Under the pieces are notes generated by a model. It was not told the origin of the DNA, ran no database searches, and saw only the letters and a program-made list of their open reading frames with translations. Source: Bombella pluederhausensis (GTDB lineage Bacteria; Pseudomonadota; Alphaproteobacteria; Acetobacterales; Acetobacteraceae). From it: a stretch of 64,000 nucleotides of DNA. The stretch lies in contig NZ_JANIDY010000001.1 in NCBI RefSeq assembly GCF_026385525.1, forward strand, positions 930,001 to 994,000. Direction: 5' to 3'. Shown here piece after piece: positions 43,609-51,212 of this stretch (the stretch's first letter is position 1; every line of letters begins with the position of its first letter). The position numbers and the translations under genes were made by a program.

Positions 43609-45056
43609 CGAACACACTTCCCCTTACACAACCAGCCGCCGGTAAAGCCTGCTTTCAAAAGTCCTGAACGAATATAGGGATTTTTCTTCATAATATTCCA
43701 TACAAATTCACTTCGCAGATTTTCAATCATCAACACGATAGGCCCCTGATCTATTCCCAACTGTTGGCCATCTACCCAGAAACCCTGATTGATCTGAAAA
43801 CTTGGATTAAAAGCATCTACAAAACCATATTTATTATAAATAACATCACCATACCGATGCTTCATCTCCTCAAGAGACGGCAAGGCTATTTCTGGTGCAA
43901 AAGCGACAGACCCGCCCACAGCAGTCGGCGCTATTGTGCCATCATCCAGCACATAATCCCTTCCAGCTCCACGGGCACTATACGCCATAAAGTGGCGCTT
44001 TCTACCATCCACCTCACGCTCGGCATCACCCGGACCATCAGATGCTGTCAAACCCCAAACGGCACCGCCATAACCCCGCCAATGTCCCGGATTACGCACA
44101 GCATAATCCCGCTGTGCATACACAGCCTCACGACTATTCTGGAAGTAATCCCGGCCCCGCTGACGACTGGCCTTATCGTAAATATTACGGAAATCTACCC
44201 AGCACTCACTATACTGATGACCAAACAAAGGAGCGAAGTTCAGGAAGTTATGACCGTAAAAATCCCCCTGCTGCCCCTGATGGGTTTCTGTCCACCGATC
44301 CCATAAACCTTCCGGCAGAGCATGATCGGGAGCGCCCAATGCCATAATGTAAAGCAGCATCCCCTCATTATAGCCTTTCCACTGAGCTGGCAGAAAACGG
44401 CCCGGTGGCATCCACCCCATACTCAGCCATTCACTATTACCACCCCTCATCCAGCGCCAATCCACCCGGCGATAGAGCTTATCTGCCAGCTGACGGATTT
44501 CCGTCTCCTGCTCATCTGCTCGGTCATAATAAGACTGGGCAAACAGCACGCCCCCCATGAGCAAAGCTGTATCTATACTTGAAAGCTCAGACCAATCCGC
44601 AACACGCAATCCCGTCTCAGAATCAAGAAAGTGATAGAAAAACCCCCGATACCCTGCCGTACCGCTGGAAGCCTCCCCCTGAGGGAGAGATGCCAGGAAC
44701 CGTAGCGTCACAAGCGTACGTTCCACGGCCTGCTGTCGAGTAATATAGCCCCGTTCTACGCCCACACCATAGGCCGTCAACCCAAAGCCCACACTAGCGA
44801 TGCTGGCAGCCCCATGCGGAAGTGGTGCCCTATCTGGCACAAGCCCATTAACGGGATTTGCTGTCTCCCAGAACCAGTTAAACGTACGATGTTCCAGGTC
44901 CTGAAGGAAAGCCTCGTGCTGCGTGCCAACCGCGACACTCCTAACTGGTTCCTCAGCCTGGGTAACAGACGTAAATAGACAAATAGAGAGAATAGAAAAG
45001 AGAAGAAACTTATACTTAAAACAAGAAAACATTTTCATCCTGGATATTTTAGCCAT
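43605..45056 (-). CDS. Secreted glucoamylase-like hydrolase (PF10091 / GH144-like)
   Basis: This 483-residue protein has an N-terminal signal peptide (FLLFSILSICLFTSVTQAEE). An (alpha/alpha) barrel-type domain follows with EHRTFNWFWETANP, YRGFFYHFLD and NEGMLLYIMALGAP, and GFVDAFNPSFQINQGFWVDG near the end. This pattern belongs to the glycoamylase/DUF2329 family that includes beta-1,2-glucanases of GH144. It is probably exported and trims a glucan. The ATG at 45056 overlaps the preceding glycosyltransferase stop (TGATG). Base composition is richer in A/T than the dcw genes. Confidence 0.8.
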   Translation of the reverse strand: MAKISRMKMFSCFKYKFLLFSILSICLFTSVTQAEEPVRSVAVGTQHEAFLQDLEHRTFNWFWETANPVNGLVPDRAPLPHGAASIASVGFGLTAYGVGVERGYITRQQAVERTLVTLRFLASLPQGEASSGTAGYRGFFYHFLDSETGLRVADWSELSSIDTALLMGGVLFAQSYYDRADEQETEIRQLADKLYRRVDWRWMRGGNSEWLSMGWMPPGRFLPAQWKGYNEGMLLYIMALGAPDHALPEGLWDRWTETHQGQQGDFYGHNFLNFAPLFGHQYSECWVDFRNIYDKASRQRGRDYFQNSREAVYAQRDYAVRNPGHWRGYGGAVWGLTASDGPGDAEREVDGRKRHFMAYSARGAGRDYVLDDGTIAPTAVGGSVAFAPEIALPSLEEMKHRYGDVIYNKYGFVDAFNPSFQINQGFWVDGQQLGIDQGPIVLMIENLRSEFVWNIMKKNPYIRSGLLKAGFTGGWLCKGKCVR

Positions 45057-46108
45057 CAAACAAGGTGTGATTTATCTACAATCGATGTCTTATTATCACT
45101 ATAATGCTTTCCTTTCGATGAAAACACCTTATGCTTCGCATAATTATTGAATATCGAATATGATATGCCATTAGACACGCTATGAATCTGTCTCACCATA
45201 TCCTCATGGGTTTTTCTATATTCATGCACAAGCTTTGAGAAAATTACAGGCCCCGTCAGGCGCAATGTACCATATTGAGCAATGCCAGAAATCTTCTCAT
45301 CATATATCGTTATATTACACAGAACTTGCTGAATGATCCGTCTCATCAACGGATGTCCAGCAGCACAGACTAGATAATACTGCTCATATTCCCCGCCATA
45401 AGGGATATAATTCAACTCTGGATGACACCGATCATTATGATGCCAAAAAGACACTAAAAAGCGATCTGTCGGTCTTAATATCTTATCCAATGGGTATGAA
45501 ATAGTTGATTTTAAATCAATATAAACGCCACCCATTGTATAGAGACACAAATAGCGGAATAAATCTGAACGTGCTGCAGCATATGCCGGTTTGATGGACC
45601 TATAATATCTTAATACTTCTTTTCCATATTTACTCTGTATAAATTCTTCAATGTCGTAAAATCCGCCTTCTGACCAAAAATAGAAATTAAAGCTCTGATT
45701 CAGATTAATGATATGATTTCTATTTTCTATGAACATCTTAGGATATTCACCCGGATGATCAGCATAAATACCGATTTGGTGAATATTCCTGGCAATACGC
45801 TCTGCCTGCGGAAACTCAGGAACAGGCTCCGGCAATATGGACGGATCAATCTTACGAAACGCCTCATACTCGCCTATGTGCCAGACATGCGTAACACCAA
45901 GATCACTTTGAAGGGAAACATACCCTAATTCATTATGCTTCAGTGCGACACAACCATGCCCAATAGACTCTATCATATAATGTCTGGAGCGAAAATACTC
46001 ATCATCTGCTATTTGTGGTGCATCATTTTCATAATAATCGCACAAAAAGTTGTGAGATAGTTCATTATTTTTAATAGTAATATATGTGTTATACTTTGAT
46101 ACGAACAT
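45056..46108 (-). CDS. DXD-type glycosyltransferase with N-terminal fascin-like module
   Basis: Residues from about 105 form a Gly_transf_sug/OCH1-type domain: RIARNIHQIGIYADH, and AAARSDLFRYLCLYTMGGVYIDLKS near 185-210. The usual second Asp of DXD is Lys here (D-L-K), a variant whose effect is unknown. The first 95 residues contain VALKHNELGYVSL followed by W and YEAFRKI. This resembles a fascin/beta-trefoil repeat and the neighbouring unknown proteins. It is coupled to the downstream hydrolase, suggesting joint work on one glycan. Confidence 0.75.
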   Translation of the reverse strand: MFVSKYNTYITIKNNELSHNFLCDYYENDAPQIADDEYFRSRHYMIESIGHGCVALKHNELGYVSLQSDLGVTHVWHIGEYEAFRKIDPSILPEPVPEFPQAERIARNIHQIGIYADHPGEYPKMFIENRNHIINLNQSFNFYFWSEGGFYDIEEFIQSKYGKEVLRYYRSIKPAYAAARSDLFRYLCLYTMGGVYIDLKSTISYPLDKILRPTDRFLVSFWHHNDRCHPELNYIPYGGEYEQYYLVCAAGHPLMRRIIQQVLCNITIYDEKISGIAQYGTLRLTGPVIFSKLVHEYRKTHEDMVRQIHSVSNGISYSIFNNYAKHKVFSSKGKHYSDNKTSIVDKSHLV

Positions 46109-46119
46109 ATACGCCCCGT

Positions 46120-46764
46120 TTACTCAAAAGAGCCCTGCTTCAGGCGCGTCACGTCCACATCGTAATAGCGCCCGGCCTTGTATCCAACAAAGGAGTATCT
46201 TTTCGTCTCTCCAACAGAAAGACGGCCGATATCAGCAAAATTTTCAAGATTAGCCAAAATGGAGAGCCTGACCCGTCCCATCGCTATGCAGAACATTTTA
46301 TGCTCATTGAAGTCCGGGAAAAACAGACTGGGAAGCTCGACATTATGCCCATGAAAAACGATCTTCGTCATATACTGAGATGATAACAGAAGCATCCCGG
46401 TATAAACATCACGGGTTAATGGACAAAACTTCTCCCGGCTCCCAATATCACCAGAGAATGATACATCACATCCTTCAGGGTCAGAGCGAAGATAATCCCA
46501 TATCCCTTCCCTCTGCAGCGCCACAAGATTCTCATCAAGGGAAATGACATTCAGACCAACATCAGGGATGATATCCCCAAATATATCGTACCACTGAGGT
46601 AAAAACTTTCTGGGAAGCGGATGCGGGCTCATTATAGACCCACCAACAAACAATCCCTGAAAAGGAACGCAGAGCACCTTCTTCTGCGCATGAGCATAAC
46701 AAAGCACCCGCCCATGACTATCCAGAAACCATATATTCTCAAAGGAGGGTGATATATTCGTCAT
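46120..46764 (-). CDS. Unknown protein, paralogue of the upstream gene
   Basis: This 214-residue protein has no signal peptide or membrane helix. Blocks ENLVALQREGIW and REKFCPLTRDVYTGMLLL line up with ESLVALEDQD and WERFIPLTKEMLDGLSIL of the gene product at 46871-47500, so the two are diverged paralogues. The VAL...W/R-E-x-F spacing resembles fascin/beta-trefoil repeats. It ends 11 bases before the DXD glycosyltransferase start and is probably cotranscribed. The function is not known. Confidence 0.7.
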   Translation of the reverse strand: MTNISPSFENIWFLDSHGRVLCYAHAQKKVLCVPFQGLFVGGSIMSPHPLPRKFLPQWYDIFGDIIPDVGLNVISLDENLVALQREGIWDYLRSDPEGCDVSFSGDIGSREKFCPLTRDVYTGMLLLSSQYMTKIVFHGHNVELPSLFFPDFNEHKMFCIAMGRVRLSILANLENFADIGRLSVGETKRYSFVGYKAGRYYDVDVTRLKQGSFE

Positions 46765-46824
46765 GAAACTTTTCTATTAACTAGCACATATAGCAATAAA
46801 AGTCTTACGCAGAACAATACATCA

Positions 46825-46859
46825 TGGTCCCACTCCCCAATTACATGAAAATGGGACCA
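46825..46859. other. Hairpin between the two paralogues
   Basis: Perfect eight-base arms TGGTCCCA and TGGGACCA surround a 19-base loop just past the upstream paralogue's stop. There is no T-run; it could be a transcript-stability or processing element in the operon. Confidence 0.4.
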
Positions 46860-46870
46860 CGGGCTTGTAG

Positions 46871-47500
46871 TTACAGTTCTTTCTCAGAACGAACAACCGT
46901 CACCTTAGCCACATCACCATGTGGGCTGGCCAAAACCACTTCAACAGACTTGCCTGCCGGAGTGCTGCCAATTTCCTTCAGCTTGGACAGGTTACGCGTG
47001 ATGGAGAAGGAAAAACCACCCAGCCAAGCAAAGTTACCGACATTCTCGGCAACAGAAGGCCATCTGAGGGTCGGAGCGGGGTGCCCCCCCATCTTTACTT
47101 CACCAAAGGAATGATCCTGCAGGATAGAAAGACCATCCAGCATTTCCTTAGTCAGCGGGATGAAACGCTCCCAGTCATTGAGGGAACCAGCATTCCAGTG
47201 CGTATCCTGCGTCCGCGGATTGATGGAGAAAAAGTTTCCAGAATCCTGGTCTTCCAGAGCCACCAGAGACTCACCAGCCTCAATGATCTCGGCATCCGGG
47301 AGTCCCTGCGCCAGAGAGGCCGTATGCCGGAAAGACATCTTCGTAGGAAGTTTCATCGGCCATGAAGATACGAGGAACGTATCCGGGTAATCACCCGGCG
47401 TGAACCCCTCACGAATCAGACCCGCATTCTCTGCCGGCTGAGTAATCAACTGGCCGAACCAGTCCATCAGCCATACGCGCTGCAGACGTTTGTCATCCAT
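46871..47500 (-). CDS. Unknown protein with fascin-like motif
   Basis: This 209-residue soluble protein begins RVWLMDWFGQLI. It has ESLVALEDQDSGNFFSI followed by WNAGSLNDWERFIPL at about residues 78-116. The motif V-A-L, G-x-F, W-E-x-F is typical of fascin/beta-trefoil repeats that bind carbohydrate or protein. It lies between a GT8 gene (73 bases upstream) and its own diverged paralogue. No enzymatic motif is seen, so a binding or scaffold role in glycan synthesis is only an inference. Confidence 0.7.
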   Translation of the reverse strand: MDDKRLQRVWLMDWFGQLITQPAENAGLIREGFTPGDYPDTFLVSSWPMKLPTKMSFRHTASLAQGLPDAEIIEAGESLVALEDQDSGNFFSINPRTQDTHWNAGSLNDWERFIPLTKEMLDGLSILQDHSFGEVKMGGHPAPTLRWPSVAENVGNFAWLGGFSFSITRNLSKLKEIGSTPAGKSVEVVLASPHGDVAKVTVVRSEKEL

Positions 47501-47573
47501 AAAACCTCTCCCATAATTTAATGAGGCTGCCTCAATTCTTCACGATACTCCTTCAGACATCCTTTTGCAAACC

Positions 47574-48482
47574 TCACACCCTATTCATGGCCTTCCACAT
47601 ACGCCCCCCCAGAACGAGGGCCGCCTGCTTCATAAAATCCTCTTTTACGCTTTTCCAAAGCTCCCTGTATTCCTGCCTGTATTTATTGTCATAAGCGAGG
47701 CCGGTATCCATGCGCCACGGCTTATAGTCCGCGATGAAATGACAGATCGCCGCGTCATCCCGTCCTTCCAAAAACTGTTCTTGAACATAAGATGAAAAAT
47801 ATGTTTCAGGCTCATTACAATAAGTCACATAAAAATTCCATCTCAATGGAAACAAATGCAATGAATGTTGAAATACATAATTCAATATGGCTTCATCATC
47901 AGATTGCCACTTTTTCGAAAGAAGTGATATACATGCTTCCGCATCTTCTTTTGTTACATTCTGCATATTAAAGACGACAAAGCCGCTATTAAAATAGTTT
48001 TCGACTTTTTCTATTCCAATAACATGAGCCGCATAATGGTTATGCCCGCCAACATCCCCAAGCTTTTCCAACCGCCGCAACATACATCTCACAGCGCCCA
48101 GCTTTTTATCATGCGGCAGCTCGTGGACGGTCTTCAAGATATCATCACGCACCAGCACATCCGTATCGATAACGATGACATGCTTACGGTCCGCAAAAAG
48201 CTGGGGAACAAGAAGCATCAGAAAAACTTCGCTTTTTCTTTCATCACGATGCGTCAGTTCTTTAAAACGTTCGGTACAATCTATAAACGAAACAATAGAG
48301 CCATAAGAAAATACTATCTGCGCAAATACTTCTCTATGACGCTGATCCAGATTCCTATGAAGAACAACAAACTCTATTCTTGATAAATCTGAACATGTAT
48401 CAATAATTGACCGAACTGTCATAAGAGCCGGGATCAAATAATTCTCATCAAAAGAAATAACTACAGGTATAATTTCTGACAT
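47574..48482 (-). CDS. Family 8 glycosyltransferase
   Basis: This 302-residue GT8 enzyme has VVISFDENYLIPALMTVRSI at the N-terminus, the DXD motif in VIVIDTDVLV (near residue 102) and the family end motif HFIADYKPW near 250. GT8 enzymes move glucose or galactose from UDP-sugars, often onto lipopolysaccharide. GAGGGGG precedes the ATG. It is the first gene of the leftward five-gene glycan operon, whose promoter should lie in 48483-48612. Confidence 0.88.
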   Translation of the reverse strand: MSEIIPVVISFDENYLIPALMTVRSIIDTCSDLSRIEFVVLHRNLDQRHREVFAQIVFSYGSIVSFIDCTERFKELTHRDERKSEVFLMLLVPQLFADRKHVIVIDTDVLVRDDILKTVHELPHDKKLGAVRCMLRRLEKLGDVGGHNHYAAHVIGIEKVENYFNSGFVVFNMQNVTKEDAEACISLLSKKWQSDDEAILNYVFQHSLHLFPLRWNFYVTYCNEPETYFSSYVQEQFLEGRDDAAICHFIADYKPWRMDTGLAYDNKYRQEYRELWKSVKEDFMKQAALVLGGRMWKAMNRV

Positions 48483-48612
48483 AAAATCCGCCCCCTCTAA
48501 GATAATATTAACGTAAAGTTATAGTAATGTAATTGATCTGACAATATGGGAATCATTGAGCAAAGCCTGCCGTTCATACAGAATCACACGAAATTGTAGA
48601 AATAATTTTATG

Positions 48613-48689
48613 AATTCTCTAGTGAGACGGTACGTCCTACTAGATTCGAACCAGCGACCCATAGCTTAGAAAGCTATTGCTCTATCCGG
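48613..48689. repeat. Direct repeat copy 1: decayed tRNA-Arg 3' segment
   Basis: The segment matches 50002-50078 with an offset of 1389 bases and 12 differences in 77 bases, all transitions. It covers the tRNA from the D-loop through the 3' end and about 15 bases beyond. It is in the same orientation as the intact gene and is probably an attachment-site remnant. Confidence 0.8.
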
Positions 48690-48690
48690 A
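48628..48690 (-). pseudogene. Partial tRNA-Arg(TCT)
   Basis: Anticodon arm and T-arm are kept (anticodon TCT; stem ATAGC/GCTAT retains pairing by paired changes), but the 5' acceptor strand and half of the D-arm are missing. It cannot form a complete tRNA. Confidence 0.8.
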
Positions 48691-48795
48691 TCCAACACAA
48701 TTTCATCGTTTCTGGACCCATCCTAAGCATACAAAAATCACTCAACGAAGAAGACGTACCTTAGAAACATTTGTAGATTTTATGATAACATCATG
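48691..48795. other. Stretch without gene at the island's left end
   Basis: Together with 48483-48612 this makes about 310 bases without a protein gene. The left part is the GT8 promoter region and the middle is the tRNA-Arg fragment. I see no gene or clear signal in 48691-48795. Confidence 0.4.
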
Positions 48796-49176
48796 TTATA
48801 TATCCTTACAGTTATTTATTAATGATTCTATAGTCGCTATAGCAACACCTGTTTTTTTATATAAATCACCAGAAACATCTTGAAACCGTGTATTATTAAC
48901 CATCTCTTTCTTTGCTTTTTCTCGAACAATTATGATCCCCTTACGGGCGTTGTGAAGCATCGTTATCCGATCTTCTGGTGCGCATGTCGAAAAAACGGCC
49001 CGATTATACCACACTCGTGCCCCATCCGCTTTACCAGCAACAGAAGCCCAAGAAAATCTATTAAAGATACCTCGATTAGCATAACTAAGAACTTCACAAC
49101 TCTTTGTTATATCTCGCAAAAAACTAGAAAACTCTTTTGCGAGATTATCTACAGATCTACCATTCTGCACGGTCAT
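48796..49176 (-). CDS. Hypothetical protein in tRNA-Arg island
   Basis: From the ATG at 49176 (GGAG seven bases upstream) the product has 126 residues; a TTG at 49212 would add 12 but has no ribosome site. It is soluble, with mixed charge, one FNRFSWASVAG segment and a hydrophobic ARKGIIIVREK strand. No family is recognised. It lies downstream of a small membrane-protein gene on the same strand and may form an operon with it. AT-rich codon use sets it apart from the core genes. Confidence 0.5.
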   Translation of the reverse strand: MTVQNGRSVDNLAKEFSSFLRDITKSCEVLSYANRGIFNRFSWASVAGKADGARVWYNRAVFSTCAPEDRITMLHNARKGIIIVREKAKKEMVNNTRFQDVSGDLYKKTGVAIATIESLINNCKDI

Positions 49177-49246
49177 CACAACACTCCAAGATATTGAGGA
49201 ATCATTCTTCAAAGAAAAAAGGCAGCAGCATGAGTCCGATATTTTC

Positions 49247-49522
49247 CTATCTCATCCTGCTAAAAAGCTCTTTCACCATCTGAGGCAAGATGAACAACAA
49301 CCCAGGACACGCCACTAAGACACCACCCCACCATGGCCACCCCAAAACGTTTACGGCTCCCATATAACTACCAATTACTAAAACAATTGAAGTCCGACAA
49401 AAAATAGTTGCTCCAATAGCAACACACGCAAATAACGTTCCTATCCATGCCTGGATACCAATAAAACTTAAATATAAGTCAAAAATACTTAAAAAAAGTA
49501 GAAACAAAAATAAAAAATGCAC
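49247..49522 (-). CDS. Small membrane protein in tRNA-Arg island
   Basis: This 91-residue protein starts with GTG at 49522, with AAGGA seven bases upstream. It has three predicted membrane segments (about 2-20, 25-55 and 60-80) and a short basic end KELFSRMR. No family is recognised. The size would allow a holin-like or phage-resistance role, but nothing in the sequence shows it. The gene is 70 bases upstream of the unknown gene on the same strand. Confidence 0.5.
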   Translation of the reverse strand: MHFLFLFLLFLSIFDLYLSFIGIQAWIGTLFACVAIGATIFCRTSIVLVIGSYMGAVNVLGWPWWGGVLVACPGLLFILPQMVKELFSRMR

Positions 49523-49613
49523 CTTATTATCCTTATGACTAGCAGAAACTACTGTTGCTTCATCCTACTCAGCAAGAATCATTATCCCGCTCCAAGAACG
49601 TCTACACACTCTT

Positions 49614-49634
49614 AATATCCTATTTTGGGATATT
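49614..49634. promoter_or_regulatory. Inverted repeat upstream of the tiny XRE gene
   Basis: AATATCC and GGATATT are perfect seven-base arms around TATTTTG, 39 bases before the XRE start. It also lies upstream of the divergent membrane-protein gene. It is a candidate operator. Confidence 0.45.
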
Positions 49635-49652
49635 TATCAATCTAATTTTTAC

Positions 49653-49671
49653 AGAGCCTTTCGGAGGCTCT
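49653..49671 (+). promoter_or_regulatory. Hairpin burying the ribosome site of the XRE gene
   Basis: AGAGCCT, loop TTCGG and AGGCTCT form a perfect stem whose right arm contains the GGAGG ribosome site and ends one base before the ATG. Confidence 0.5.
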
Positions 49672-49672
49672 T

Positions 49673-49897
49673 ATGAAATCTATTTTTTCTGACCGTTACA
49701 TAAAGATGCTACGGCTGCTCATTACAGCACGAAAACAAAAACCCCTCACACAGGTTGAGCTTGCCCAAAAACTTAAAAAACCCCAGTCATTTGTTTCGAA
49801 ATATGAACTTGGAGAAAGACGCATTGATGTCATAGAGTTTATAACGATTTGCGAGGCAATTTCTGCCGATCCTTGCGATATTATCCGGCAACTGTAG
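49673..49897 (+). CDS. Small XRE/Cro-type regulator
   Basis: This 74-residue protein is essentially one helix-turn-helix domain: [31 protein letters not shown] at about residues 26-56. Single-domain XRE proteins of this kind are common as phage or plasmid repressors and as antitoxins. It is divergent from the two unknown genes in the island and has an inverted repeat upstream. Its ribosome site lies in a hairpin. No toxin partner is recognised. Confidence 0.75.
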   Translation: MKSIFSDRYIKMLRLLITARKQKPLTQVELAQKLKKPQSFVSKYELGERRIDVIEFITICEAISADPCDIIRQL

Positions 49898-49918
49898 CCA
49901 TCCACCCTCTAGAGGGCT

Positions 49919-49938
49919 GTATAGTATGCGAACTATAC
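49919..49938. other. Inverted repeat after the XRE gene
   Basis: GTATAGT and ACTATAC are perfect arms around a six-base loop, and a CCCTCTAGAGGG palindrome lies just before at 49903-49914. They may end the XRE transcript or mark the inner edge of the element. Confidence 0.35.
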
Positions 49939-50001
49939 TATCACACACTAAGATATACTTATCCCTGTGCGTACCGCGTATGCACCGGACTGTGTATCTC
50001 A

Positions 50002-50078
50002 AATTTTCTGGTGAAATGGTGCGCCCTGCTGGATTCGAACCAGCGACCCACAGCTTAGAAGGCTGTTGCTCTATCCAG
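50002..50078. repeat. Direct repeat copy 2, inside and next to tRNA-Arg
   Basis: This is the partner of the copy at 48613-48689. It covers the 3' three-quarters of the intact tRNA gene plus 15 bases beyond its 3' end. Confidence 0.8.
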
Positions 50079-50094
50079 CTGAGCTAAGGGCGCC
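50017..50094 (-). tRNA. tRNA-Arg (TCT)
   Basis: The minus strand starts GGCGCCCTTAGCTCAGCTGG. The anticodon loop CTTCTAA lies in an ACAGC/GCTGT stem, with T-arm GCTGGTTCGAATCCAGC and an encoded CCA. The acceptor stem is complete. Confidence 0.96.
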
Positions 50095-50113
50095 TTTGCC
50101 TTGCTGTGCAACG

Positions 50114-50190
50114 TGGTCGGGGCGCCCGGACTCGAACCGGGGGCCTCCTGTACCCAAAACAGGCGCGCTACCAGGCTGCGCCACGCCCCG
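50114..50190 (-). tRNA. tRNA-Pro (TGG)
   Basis: The minus strand starts CGGGGCGTGGCGCAGCCTGG. The anticodon loop is TTTTGGG (TGG), with T-arm CCGGTTCGAGTCCGG and an encoded CCA. Confidence 0.96.
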
Positions 50191-50270
50191 ACGACGTGAG
50201 GCCCTTCTTAAAGGCACTCCCCCTTTCAGGCAAGGGGATTTCTTACCCAAAACGGTGTTTTTTCAAAAAA

Positions 50271-50777
50271 TTATGCCTTATGGCTGCGGCTAAGCGGCGG
50301 AACAAACTGCGGTGCCATGTCCCATGGAAACAAAACCCACGTATCCTGAGGAAACTCCGTCACAAAATGGTCCGTATAAGCACGTCCGTTCGGCTTGGCA
50401 TAGAGGCAGGCAAACTTGGCCTTGGGCAGCATCTCCCGCACATACCGGGCCGTCACGCCAGAATCCACCAGATCATCAACAATCAGGAAGCCTTCCCCGT
50501 CACCAGCGGCAGCAGCGGTCTTCAACAGCTTGGGCTCCTGCTGCGTGCCCTCCTCTCCCTCATAGCTGACGACAGAAATGCTTTCGATCAACCGGCATCC
50601 CAGCTCACGGCCCAGAATGGCAGCCGGAATCAGTCCGCCCCGCGTAATGGCAACAATCCCACGGAATGACCGATGCTTTCGCATCAATTCTGCCGCCAGA
50701 AGACGTGCATCACAATGCAGCTGATCCCACGTCACCGTAGCGTAATTGATGCTCTGCGTCTGTGCTGCCTCTGTCAT
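50271..50777 (-). CDS. gpt: Xanthine (hypoxanthine/guanine) phosphoribosyltransferase
   Basis: This 168-residue type I phosphoribosyltransferase has FRGIVAITRGGLIPAAILGRELG near residues 38-60. The PRPP-binding loop FLIVDDLVDSGVTA lies near 97-110, and the ending WVLFPWDM fits Gpt. It converts xanthine, guanine or hypoxanthine to nucleotides in purine salvage. It stands alone among tRNA genes. Confidence 0.92.
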   Translation of the reverse strand: MTEAAQTQSINYATVTWDQLHCDARLLAAELMRKHRSFRGIVAITRGGLIPAAILGRELGCRLIESISVVSYEGEEGTQQEPKLLKTAAAAGDGEGFLIVDDLVDSGVTARYVREMLPKAKFACLYAKPNGRAYTDHFVTEFPQDTWVLFPWDMAPQFVPPLSRSHKA

Positions 50778-50881
50778 GATCTGCCGATGCCTTTTCTTTA
50801 AAGAATGTAGTCATCCCTCACTCATACTGCATCGCACGAACAGGCAGAACCATCGGGATAATGTATTTTGGAGCAGACATG

Positions 50882-50913
50882 AAAAAAGCCCGCACCATAT
50901 GGCCGGACTTTAG
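50882..50913 (-). terminator. Terminator after first tRNA-Asn
   Basis: On the minus strand AAGTCCG and CGGGCTT pair (one G-T) around a loop containing CCATATGG, followed by Ts. Confidence 0.75.
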
Positions 50914-50921
50914 AAAAGAGC

Positions 50922-50997
50922 TGGCTCCCGAAGTAGGACTCGAACCTACGACCCAGCGATTAACAGTCGCTTGCTCTACCAACTGAGCTATTCGGGA
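50922..50997 (-). tRNA. tRNA-Asn (GTT), copy 1
   Basis: The minus strand starts TCCCGAATAGCTCAGTTGG. The anticodon loop is CTGTTAA (GTT), with T-loop GGTTCGAGTCC and an encoded CCA. Confidence 0.97.
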
Positions 50998-51096
50998 TCA
51001 GCTGGTGCCTTCTTACCGAAAGCCTTGGTACGGGTAAAGCCTTTTTTTTCAGGATACTGGAAAATATTTTCCGTACCTCACCAAATGGCAAGCACA

Positions 51097-51128
51097 AAAA
51101 AAGCCCGCACCATATGGCCGGACTTTAG
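51097..51128 (-). terminator. Terminator after second tRNA-Asn
   Basis: It has the same stem as the first copy, with a run of seven As on the plus strand giving the T-run of the transcript. Confidence 0.75.
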
Positions 51129-51136
51129 AAAAGAGC

Positions 51137-51212
51137 TGGCTCCCGAAGTAGGACTCGAACCTACGACCCAGCGATTAACAGTCGCTTGCTCTACCAACTG
51201 AGCTATTCGGGA
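51137..51212 (-). tRNA. tRNA-Asn (GTT), copy 2
   Basis: This 76-base gene is identical to the first copy 215 bases to the left. Each copy has its own terminator. Confidence 0.97.

Larger units (their letters stand above)
48613..50078. mobile_element. Remnant of a tRNA-Arg-targeted integrated element
   Basis: An intact tRNA-Arg(TCT) at one end and a same-orientation 3' copy at the other bound 1.4 kb of AT-rich DNA. This is the arrangement left by integrase-type insertion at a tRNA 3' end. The interior holds two small genes of unknown function and a divergent tiny XRE regulator; no integrase gene remains. The element type (prophage, satellite or plasmid) cannot be told. Confidence 0.6.
50882..51041. 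repeat. Tandem repeat unit 1 carrying tRNA-Asn
   Basis: This segment of about 160 bases includes a terminator, tRNA-Asn and upstream sequence. It recurs 215 bases to the right with only a few differences, confined to the part upstream of the tRNA. Confidence 0.85.

Noticed and set aside
48796-49897. A known toxin-antitoxin or phage-defence system
   Set aside because: Only the XRE domain is recognisable; the other two proteins carry no known toxin, nuclease or defence motif, so no such name is justified.
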